A DNA stretch of 46,294 bases from Tannerellaceae bacterium (GTDB lineage: Bacteria; Bacteroidota; Bacteroidia; Bacteroidales; Tannerellaceae): assembly GCA_021201565.1 (NCBI GenBank), contig JAJQES010000115.1, positions 1-46,294 on the forward strand. Direction: 5' to 3'. Shown here in pieces: positions 38,901-46,294 of this stretch (within the stretch, counting starts at the first letter, position 1; each line of letters starts with the position of its first letter). The notes beneath the pieces are model-generated. The model did no database searches. It worked only from the letters and a program-made list of their open reading frames with translations, and was not told the origin of the DNA. Both the position numbers and the translations under genes were made by a program.

Positions 38901-39327
38901 CATGTATATCTGTAACGGTACCTGTGATGCGTCTGGTTTGTTGAGTGACGGCAGGTGTTATTTTATTTGTAAGGATGATATGGCTTCCTTCCATTTTGTA
39001 GTCCATATCGAAATTATCAAGCAGAGAATGTAACACGTGTGCGACCGGCTGGTTTTTTGCTTTTACGGATACCATCCGGTTTGTATTTACCTGGTTGTTA
39101 TAGATGAATAGATAATCAGTCTGTTCTTCGATCTCAGTAAGAACCTCTCTCAGCGCGGCTTTAGTTTTATTGAGATTTACGCGCGCATTCTGGGAACGCA
39201 GACTTTCCGCGTTGGAACAGATTACACAAACTAATAACAGGAATGTTGTTATACGCATAATATGAAGGATTTTTTCGAGGCCTGGATTTTTCGCATAATA
39301 TTCCCCCGACAAAGATTTATTTTTCAT
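35986..39327 (-). CDS. SusC/RagA-family TonB-linked outer-membrane protein with N-terminal STN domain
   Basis: STN-type [74 protein letters not shown]. Confidence 0.97.
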   Translation of the reverse strand: [1113 protein letters not shown]

Positions 39328-39480
39328 ACCTTTGCTATGTTTTTTAGTTAATACAGTGGATTAATTTATTGTATTGATGGTATGCCGGTTGGTGGTGGTG
39401 CACTGGCCGGCATTTTTTGGTTAACAAACTTTTTCCATAGGCATTATCTTTTTTAAAGTTTAACAATAAAGAGAAAATAA

Positions 39481-40434
39481 TTATTCAATTGTAATTACCT
39501 GGTTCTCGCTGTCCCGCGAATACCGGAAGTATATATCTTCCTGGAGAACCCGGAGCGCATACTCAAGACCGTCTGATAAACGGAATTTTCCTGTATAGGA
39601 ATAGTTCTTTATGTTTCTGTTTTTCACTATGATCTGTTTGCCATAGTATTTCTCAAACTCCTTCATAACCGCTTCAAACGGAATCTCCGTAAAGCTGATC
39701 AATCCGTTTTTCCAGCTGTACGGATCGAAATCATTTACCTGGTTGACTATTAACTTTCCATCGGCCAGGAATGCTTTTTGGTTGGGTTGAATGAGGATGG
39801 ATTCTTCCGGGTCGGAGTGGGAGGACACTTTTACCGATCCTTCCATCAGAGTGGTTTCAAAAAGATCCTGATCCGGGTAGTCCTGCACATTAAAGTGCGT
39901 ACCTAACACCTCTATAGTTCCTTTGGATGTATATACGGTAAAGGGATTCTGTTCATTTTTACTTACTTCAAAATAGGCTTCTCCACTAAGATGGGCAAAA
40001 CGTTTGCCGGTAGCCAGATGGACCGGATAGGAAAATTCGGTACGGGTATTCAGCCAGACTTTTGTCCCGTCGGGCAGACTGACCTGAATGCGTTGGCCGT
40101 CCGGTACGGTGATGGTTTGCATAAATAAAGGTTCTTCGGTTTCTTCCGTTTTATTGATGGACAGGAAGTAGCCCAATGAAAAAGCAATGGTCATAATGGC
40201 AGCCACCTTTAGCAACTCCCGGAGATAGAATGAACGATTGTGCTTCCTGTAGGAAAATTCCGGAATCTCTTTTCTGTTTTTATCAGCGAAAAGAACAAGG
40301 GCATTGAATAATTTACGTTCCTGCAGAAACTGTTTTTGATTCTTTTCCGACGCTTTAAGCCATTCCCTGATCTTCTCTTCTTCCTCAAAAGAAGCGACTC
40401 CTTCAAAATATTTATAAAGAGTTTCGTTTTTCAT
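39481..40434 (-). CDS. FecR-family anti-sigma factor
   Basis: VPDGQRIQVSLPDGTKVWLNTRTEFSYPV, GEAYFEVSKNEQNPFTVYTSKGTIEVLGTHFNV. Confidence 0.95.
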   Translation of the reverse strand: MKNETLYKYFEGVASFEEEEKIREWLKASEKNQKQFLQERKLFNALVLFADKNRKEIPEFSYRKHNRSFYLRELLKVAAIMTIAFSLGYFLSINKTEETEEPLFMQTITVPDGQRIQVSLPDGTKVWLNTRTEFSYPVHLATGKRFAHLSGEAYFEVSKNEQNPFTVYTSKGTIEVLGTHFNVQDYPDQDLFETTLMEGSVKVSSHSDPEESILIQPNQKAFLADGKLIVNQVNDFDPYSWKNGLISFTEIPFEAVMKEFEKYYGKQIIVKNRNIKNYSYTGKFRLSDGLEYALRVLQEDIYFRYSRDSENQVITIE

Positions 40435-40512
40435 GGGTTGCTGTTTTCATGGTCCCCTATATTAATAATAGCAGTTGACAGGAAAACATCCCTAAAAAAT
40501 AATATGATTTTT

Positions 40513-41073
40513 TCAATAAAAGAAGAAAGGAATAGCGGGCAGGTAATCTTTTAGTTCTTTACGCAGTAGCTTTAGGGTTTTGGTAATATGAAACTCAACA
40601 CTTTTAGTAGAAATATCAAGCCGGGCTGCAATCTCTTTATGTGACATTTGGCGGTAGCGGCTCATAATGAAAATTTCCCTGGTTTGTCCTTTCAGACCGG
40701 CTAACGCTTTATCAATGATTGTCTGAACTTCCCGGGTAAATAATTCATACGGTTCAAAGGCTTCCAAGGTAGCTATTCGTGTCCGGAAGTCCCATTCAGC
40801 ATGCCTTTTCAGCTGTTCGGCCACTGTTTCTTTCACTTCTACATGTTGGAGGTAATTCAGGCATTTATGTTTGATCACGGTCAGGATGTAGGCCGGAACA
40901 TTGGACTCTTTTTCCAACTCGTGGCGGCGTGTCCAGTAATACATGAAGGAGTCGGTCGTGATATCCTCCGCAACAGAAGGCTCCCTGACATACGTTTTGG
41001 CAAGCCGCACAAACCGTTCGTAGTAGTCCGAAACTAACTTGTTAAACTGTAATAAATCAGCAGAGTTTTCCAT
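40513..41073 (-). CDS. ECF-type RNA polymerase sigma-70 factor
   Basis: Region 2 SVAEDITTDSFMYYW and region 4 MSRYRQMSHKEIAARLDISTKSVEFHITKTLKLLRKEL. Confidence 0.95.
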   Translation of the reverse strand: MENSADLLQFNKLVSDYYERFVRLAKTYVREPSVAEDITTDSFMYYWTRRHELEKESNVPAYILTVIKHKCLNYLQHVEVKETVAEQLKRHAEWDFRTRIATLEAFEPYELFTREVQTIIDKALAGLKGQTREIFIMSRYRQMSHKEIAARLDISTKSVEFHITKTLKLLRKELKDYLPAIPFFFY

Positions 41074-41179
41074 TGGTGATAGTTAATTATGGCAGTAAAT
41101 ATAAAAAACTTTTTCATAAATGGCATTTCTCCCGTATATGTTTGTATAACATATATTTGATCTGGTATAACAGGGATTT

Positions 41180-41797
41180 TTATACGGGTGGAAAGTCTTT
41201 GGTACTGGTCCGGTACCAGTTTTCCCTCAGTTTGCGGTTGAGATGAGGATTTATTCTGCTCCGTTCTTCAATTCTGTCTATACTTTTCTGATTCGTTGTA
41301 TATACATAGGAAGTAGTAGATCCTTCAAAAAAGCCTCTGTAAATGTAAAATATTACAGAGAGGTTGCCATTTTCCGGATCTTTGGAGATAGAGATTTCAT
41401 CGCTTTCTGATAATGGAAAGAGCCGGGAAGGCAGTTGGCAGAATCCATTTGAGTCAGGATATAACTGCCCGGCTTCCACCTGTTTCACAACTTTTATCCG
41501 TTGGTTGTATAATAACATCCAATCTGCTTTTTCAATATACCGGTTGACAAGTCCTGGTGAAATACTATAATATAACAAACAACCAAACAAAAGAAGTTGG
41601 GTACTTCGCCAAACCGGTTGAGTTTTCCGTTCTTTTAGTAACTTTATGATTGTCTGGATCAGTAATACCAGCAATATAAAGAGGATACCCAACCGGACAA
41701 AACCAACAAAAAACCAATCGATCCAATAGAACTGAGCCAGTTGTAACAAGCTCCAGCCTATAAGTACGCCCATTGTTCTCGTATATGTTTTATTCAT
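41180..41797 (-). CDS. Hypothetical membrane protein
   Basis: 205-aa ORF with several N-terminal TM segments; no family recognised. Confidence 0.6.
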   Translation of the reverse strand: MNKTYTRTMGVLIGWSLLQLAQFYWIDWFFVGFVRLGILFILLVLLIQTIIKLLKERKTQPVWRSTQLLLFGCLLYYSISPGLVNRYIEKADWMLLYNQRIKVVKQVEAGQLYPDSNGFCQLPSRLFPLSESDEISISKDPENGNLSVIFYIYRGFFEGSTTSYVYTTNQKSIDRIEERSRINPHLNRKLRENWYRTSTKDFPPV

Positions 41798-41800
41798 CTT

Positions 41801-43000
41801 TTATAATAATTCCCGGATCGCCTCCAGTATTTCCTGGTCAGTCGAGTCTTTGCTATATCCAACAATAGCTTTCCGTACAATCCGCTGATTGTCCAGGATA
41901 AAGAAAGTGGGTACCCCCCGGCTTTGATAGTCCTGAATCACCTCGTCCGTTCCGCAGAGTAGTTGATAATTGATCTCGTTTCTATTAATGTAGTTTTGCA
42001 GGGAAACCGGTCTACGGTTCCAGGTTTCGATGGATACCACTTCCAACTCTTCCTGTGGGAAAGTCTCTTTTAGCTCCCGCATAAAAGGAATGGCTACCAG
42101 ACAAGGGCCACATCCTATGCCGGTAAAGTTGAGTAGTACCACTTTACTATGGATGTCTGTGAGGGATACCGGTTGTTCATTGGAGTTGTTAAGGGTCCAC
42201 GCAGGTGCCGGTTTCCCTTCCAGTTCTAGCGGGCGTGGAGTGGAATTTCTTCTGCTGCCATAGTCCCGGATCTCGTAGTTTTCCGGAAAATAGTCGGTGA
42301 CATTCAACTCTTTAAGAGATAACTTATTGAATTCGGGATTGGAGATGGTCGAAGCGGAGATACTATGTCCCATTTCCTGGCGCACTTTATAGGGACGGTT
42401 TGTGGATTTACTGATCCATAATTCATAGATGGAAAGAGGATCATAGTAGGGATTCTCTATATAATGAGCCTTTCCGAAAAACTCCACCTGTTTCTCTTCT
42501 TCAATGGTCATTTTTATATAGTATTCGTCCGGCATGTCGACGAAATCGATATGAATGCTGTCCTGAGTAGTGAGCATATACCGGAGGATGTTTTTGGTAT
42601 AATTAAAAAACGGAGGATTTACCAGCCGGAAGGGGAGGGTATTGGTGGAAAAATCATCTATCATCAATCCGTTGTGTTTGTGATGCATAATGACCCGTAC
42701 GGTTCCGTCGTAGGCAAATTCCAGGCGGGTAGGATCAGCCAGATCAAACGCTACATAACTGGCCCCGATAGTGGTATCCTGCGGGTTGTTGTATTCCCGG
42801 ACCAGACGTTCCACCCTATAGGTCGGGTCTATTTCGCCCGGGTTCCAGGCTTCTTTAACCTCATGATAGGTTGCAGATTCTATTTTGTCAAGATTTTTCA
42901 ATACCTTTTCTAAATAGGCATAGGGATCCTGATTCCGGTTACAACTACTGGTCAAAAGAAACAGGGAACAAAGACAGATGGGGAGAAGACATGCTTTCAT
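41801..43000 (-). CDS. TlpA-like thioredoxin-fold lipoprotein
   Basis: Lipobox LLTSSCNRNQ; C-terminal LLNFTGIGCGPCLVAIPFMRELKETF and GVPTFFILD. Confidence 0.9.
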   Translation of the reverse strand: MKACLLPICLCSLFLLTSSCNRNQDPYAYLEKVLKNLDKIESATYHEVKEAWNPGEIDPTYRVERLVREYNNPQDTTIGASYVAFDLADPTRLEFAYDGTVRVIMHHKHNGLMIDDFSTNTLPFRLVNPPFFNYTKNILRYMLTTQDSIHIDFVDMPDEYYIKMTIEEEKQVEFFGKAHYIENPYYDPLSIYELWISKSTNRPYKVRQEMGHSISASTISNPEFNKLSLKELNVTDYFPENYEIRDYGSRRNSTPRPLELEGKPAPAWTLNNSNEQPVSLTDIHSKVVLLNFTGIGCGPCLVAIPFMRELKETFPQEELEVVSIETWNRRPVSLQNYINRNEINYQLLCGTDEVIQDYQSRGVPTFFILDNQRIVRKAIVGYSKDSTDQEILEAIRELL

Positions 43001-43017
43001 ATTAATAGTATATTTGT

Positions 43018-43908
43018 TTATTTCTGTGTAAATTTAGGGAATAACATCCCGGTTTGTTTCCGGTACATTTCGTATGCAGGCTTATTTTTTAATTGCCGTT
43101 TTTCCATCAGAGGAATACTAATAAAAACAAACAGGATGGTATTCACAAAAGCTCCGGTAGCTGTCCAGAGGTAAGTGGATCCTCCTACGGAATACAGTAT
43201 GCCGAATATACCCCACCACATCAGGATCTCTCCCAGATAGTTGGGATGCCGGCTGAAACGCCAAACTCCCCGGTTACAAACCTGTCCGGGACATTCATGG
43301 CGGAAACGGTGCATCTGGGTATCAGACACCAATTGAAGGAAGGCAGCAAACAAACAGAGGAAAAAAGCGACAAAGGTCCATGCGTTTGCTGTGAAAGAAT
43401 ATTGCAGCAGGTAAACCGCCGGGATCATGGCCAGAAACACAATTATAGTCGGCATAAGGTGTATACCTGTGAAGTTGACCAATTGCCAGATCACCGGAAA
43501 TTCCTGTTTATATTTGTCGTATCGCCAATCCTGAACAGAGAGGCACCGGAAAGTAATGGCCCAGTTGAGAGTGAGCCGGATGCCCCATACCCAGATAGCG
43601 GTCAGCATCAGCAGGGCTGGCAGACTCACTGCATGCCAATAGACTGCCAGGATGGTCAGTAAAATGACCGGCGCCACACTCCAATAAGGATCGTATACCG
43701 AAGAGTTTTTAAATACGGCACTTCCCAGCCAGACAAAAATAGTCGCGGCAAAGTCGGCACAAAATAAACGCCAGAGCATGGGCCATTCCGGATTTGTCAG
43801 CAAAAAGGTGAAGACCCCTATCCCGGTCGCTACTATATATATCCAAAAGATAATCCAAAACCCGGCCCCGCGGGACGTAAATATGTGTTGTTGTCTCTGT
43901 TTTTTCAT
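43018..43908 (-). CDS. DUF1295 (steroid 5-alpha-reductase-like) membrane protein
   Basis: SRHPNYLGEILMWWGIF signature; multiple TM segments. Confidence 0.88.
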   Translation of the reverse strand: MKKQRQQHIFTSRGAGFWIIFWIYIVATGIGVFTFLLTNPEWPMLWRLFCADFAATIFVWLGSAVFKNSSVYDPYWSVAPVILLTILAVYWHAVSLPALLMLTAIWVWGIRLTLNWAITFRCLSVQDWRYDKYKQEFPVIWQLVNFTGIHLMPTIIVFLAMIPAVYLLQYSFTANAWTFVAFFLCLFAAFLQLVSDTQMHRFRHECPGQVCNRGVWRFSRHPNYLGEILMWWGIFGILYSVGGSTYLWTATGAFVNTILFVFISIPLMEKRQLKNKPAYEMYRKQTGMLFPKFTQK

Positions 43909-44153
43909 TGTCTGATCTTCTATTCTGTTTCTCTTTGCCTGGTAAAAGTAATAAAAAGCAGTAGAATAGCATCCGGACTGATCAATATTCCGTAAGTATC
44001 CGGGGTATTTCTTTTCTCTTTTAAAAGAATGTATGATTGAATATGACGAGAAGGTTAGCAGTTAAATTGTTTGGATTAATTATGTGTGGTGAAGATAAAA
44101 TATTTCTGTGAAAAAGTCCTTTTTTATGTGTTGTTTTATGGCATGTTTTAAAT

Positions 44154-44181
44154 GAGAGAGATCATTAAAATGACCTCTCTC
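44154..44181 (-). terminator. Hairpin downstream of tdh
   Basis: GAGAGAGATCA-ttaaaa-TGACCTCTCTC, 11-bp stem with one wobble pair. Confidence 0.55.
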
Positions 44182-44198
44182 TTACTATATAATAGATT

Positions 44199-45224
44199 TT
44201 ATTGCCATTCAAGAAGTACTTTGCCGCAGTTGCCGCTTTCCATTACGTCGAAGCCTTTCTGGAAATCGTCGATAGAGAAACGGTGGGTGATCATGGGTTC
44301 GAGGTTGATGCCGGAGATCAGCATTTGTTTCATCTGATACCAGGTTTCCCACATTTCGCGTCCATAGATCCCTTTCAGGGTGAGTGCCTTGAAAATGATG
44401 TTATTCCAGTTTACCTGTGTATTGTCCGGCAGGATACCTAACAGGGAGATTTTAGAACCGTTGTACATGTTTTCCACCATTTCATTGAAGGCTTTGGGAG
44501 AACCTGACATTTCAAGACCAATGTCGAATCCCTGCATGTTGAGTTGTTCCATGGCACCTCTTACACTTTCCCCTTTGGTGGGATTAACAGTAAGAGTGGC
44601 CCCCATCCGGCGGGCAATGTCTAACCGGTACTCACTCAGGTCACTTACCACCACGTGGCGGGCACCCACAAAGCGGCTGATCGCTGTTGCCATACATCCG
44701 ATCAGTCCGGCGCCGGTGATCAACACATCTTCACCGATCAGTGGGAAGGAGAGGGCTGTATGGGTGGCATTTCCGAATGGGTCCATAATAGCAGCCATAT
44801 CATCGGAAATACGGTCATCCAGCTTGACTACGTTTTCAGCCGGGATCGCAACATACTCGGCAAAGGCACCATCACGGTCAACCCCTACGCCGATGGTATT
44901 GGCACAGACGTGTTTCTTGCCCCGGCGACAGTTCCGGCAGTGTCCGCAGGCGATATGTCCTTCGCCGGTCACCCGGTCGCCTACTTTGATATTTTCCACT
45001 CCTTTACCGATTTCTACTATATCCCCTACATACTCGTGGCCGATTACCATCGGTGTTTTGATGGTTCGTTGCGACCAGTCATCCCATTTATATATATGAA
45101 GATCTGTTCCGCAAATAGCTGTTTTACGGATCTTGATGAGGACATCATTGATTCCAACCTGAGGCATGGGTACATCCTGCATCCAGATGCCTTTTTCAGG
45201 ACGAAGTTTTACAAGTGCTTTCAT
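44199..45224 (-). CDS. tdh: L-threonine 3-dehydrogenase (zinc MDR family)
   Basis: [25 protein letters not shown], zinc site [15 protein letters not shown]; start at [12 protein letters not shown]. Confidence 0.88.
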   Translation of the reverse strand: MKALVKLRPEKGIWMQDVPMPQVGINDVLIKIRKTAICGTDLHIYKWDDWSQRTIKTPMVIGHEYVGDIVEIGKGVENIKVGDRVTGEGHIACGHCRNCRRGKKHVCANTIGVGVDRDGAFAEYVAIPAENVVKLDDRISDDMAAIMDPFGNATHTALSFPLIGEDVLITGAGLIGCMATAISRFVGARHVVVSDLSEYRLDIARRMGATLTVNPTKGESVRGAMEQLNMQGFDIGLEMSGSPKAFNEMVENMYNGSKISLLGILPDNTQVNWNNIIFKALTLKGIYGREMWETWYQMKQMLISGINLEPMITHRFSIDDFQKGFDVMESGNCGKVLLEWQ

Positions 45225-45362
45225 AATTCTTTTTAGTTTAATAGCGACATTTGTGTAAGTTGTTTGATGAAGCAAAAGTAAGCATATTCTATCACACCCA
45301 AACCAAAACAGGAAGGATAAATTGTATGGGGAATAATAAAAAAACAGTTAGGTGAATTTAAT

Positions 45363-45659
45363 TTATTCTGTCAGTATTGAAGTATGTGACATATCTCTGA
45401 CGATGACACCGTCTTCAAAAATTTCGTAAGCAAATATCCAGTCTTTTTCAAATACAGCACATCTGTATCCCAATATACGCCATTTTTTAAACCGGCATAA
45501 AGGATAGTCTACGGCACAACTAAATGCTTGTACATATTCTCTCATTCGTCTGCTCCGGCGTAAGGCAGCCTCTTCTGATAATTTCAAATCGTCAATCAGA
45601 TAAGATTCCAGATCGGCTATTTTATCTACTACTAAACGGGATACCCGGACTTCACGCAT
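45363..45659 (-). CDS. Type II toxin, RelE/ParE family
   Basis: RELE/ParE-like size and C-terminus (WRILGYRCAVFEKDWIFAYEIFEDGVIVRDMSHTS); overlaps the antitoxin gene by 8 nt. Confidence 0.75.
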   Translation of the reverse strand: MREVRVSRLVVDKIADLESYLIDDLKLSEEAALRRSRRMREYVQAFSCAVDYPLCRFKKWRILGYRCAVFEKDWIFAYEIFEDGVIVRDMSHTSILTE

Positions 45660-45852
45660 GCTTGAAGCGTTTTTTGATCCTGTCATTTAACTCGTCAAAA
45701 AGTTCATCTACGGATACCGCATTACATTCCCTGGCAGCTTCGGAAAAACTTTTTTTCTTATCTTCAATGACCGTAGCGTAAGGCAATGTCTTAAGATACT
45801 CGAGCAATTGTTTCGCCTGTGGGCTATTCTCTTCTATAATGATTGTAGTCAT
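45652..45852 (-). CDS. Cognate antitoxin (short DNA-binding-type)
   Basis: 66-aa ORF immediately upstream and overlapping; acidic, sheet/helix pattern TTIIIEENSPQAKQLLEYLKTLP. Confidence 0.7.
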   Translation of the reverse strand: MTTIIIEENSPQAKQLLEYLKTLPYATVIEDKKKSFSEAARECNAVSVDELFDELNDRIKKRFKHA

Positions 45853-45873
45853 ATTATTGAATATTACTATTTA

Positions 45874-45881
45874 CAAATATA
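45874..45881 (-). promoter_or_regulatory. Candidate -7 element TATATTTG for the toxin-antitoxin operon
   Basis: CAAATATA on + strand, 22 nt upstream of antitoxin ATG. Confidence 0.45.
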
Positions 45882-45930
45882 ACATAAGAAATTCACATAC
45901 TTATATATTTAAAGCAAATTAGCAGCCAAT

Positions 45931-46189
45931 TTATTCTTCCGGTTCATCCGTATCCAGACAGAAGGGATGTCCTGCCGGGTCGAACATCGTCCGGGAGGTT
46001 TTGAAATATTGAGTTCCGGCAAGTGTGGCACCGTAGCTCATCGCCTGCCGGACGGCTTCTTCCAGATTGTCCACATAGAAATCGAGGTGTAGCATTTGGC
46101 CTTGTTGTCCGGGTTGCGAGGGCTCCGGCATCTGCACAATCCATCACTATATTCATCCGGGTCACTACCTGTTTTTGTTTTGATTCCAT
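45931..46189 (-). pseudogene. VOC/glyoxalase-bleomycin resistance family protein, damaged by internal deletion/frameshift
   Basis: MESKQKQVVTRMNIVMDCADAG in one frame and MPEPSQPGQQGQMLHLDFYVDNLEEAVRQAMSYGATLAG...FDPAGHPFCLD in another, meeting at ~46135; the middle of the VOC fold is absent. Confidence 0.75.
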
Positions 46190-46294
46190 CTGGTTTTCTT
46201 TTTTAGTTGGTATATTTTAACCGGGTAATCCTGTTCCATACTTTTTCTTGTTTTATAAATAACAAAGATAAATATATGGCCTGTTTTTACTAAA

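Noticed and set aside
41136-41154. ATATGTT-n5-AACATAT inverted repeat upstream of the ECF sigma gene
   Set aside because: Short AT-rich palindrome in AT-rich DNA, expected by chance; not strong enough alone
42464-42913. 149-aa plus-strand ORF
   Set aside because: Antisense to the TlpA-like lipoprotein gene; no motif support
44380-45099. 239-aa plus-strand ORF
   Set aside because: Fully antisense to the well-supported threonine dehydrogenase; composition looks like reverse-frame shadow
1-46294. tRNA/rRNA genes
   Set aside because: No cloverleaf or conserved rRNA segments recognised by eye; a tRNAscan/Infernal run would be needed to exclude them formally

Overview
46.3-kb chromosomal window from a Bacteroidales bacterium (Parabacteroides-like by gene content and TAnnTTTG-type promoters; the taxon is inference). 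No rRNA, tRNA, CRISPR, prophage or intact transposase was recognised. Main blocks: (1) an RNA-metabolism cluster (DEAD-box helicase, cold-shock-domain protein, Gly-rich RRM protein); (2) small accessory genes (AraC regulator, DUF1893, nucleoside deaminase, tandem GNAT, HU-like protein); (3) oleate hydratase convergent with a P-type (type III-like) H+-ATPase; (4) a LuxR regulator convergent with a surface-lipoprotein candidate made of two BACON domains and a cholesterol-dependent-cytolysin-like (CDCL) module; (5) a ribose/nucleoside-type PUL (ribokinase, sugar transporter, ribokinase, SusC, SusD, secreted ADP-ribosylglycohydrolase); (6) rhomboid, GNAT, aldo/keto reductase and DUF202 genes; (7) a second PUL on the minus strand (ECF sigma, FecR, SusC with STN domain, SusD, GH97, DUF5107-TPR); (8) TlpA-like, DUF1295, threonine dehydrogenase, a RelE/ParE toxin-antitoxin pair and a deletion-damaged VOC gene. 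The least explained structure is intergenic: two unrelated-looking arrays of degenerate ~22-nt units (7132-7260 and 25670-25779). The second sits inside a ~178-bp fold-back with 22-nt arms, and the first starts just downstream of a consensus Bacteroidetes -7 box. Several other palindromic repeat islands are present, and one has become coding sequence in the N-terminus of the ADP-ribosylglycohydrolase.
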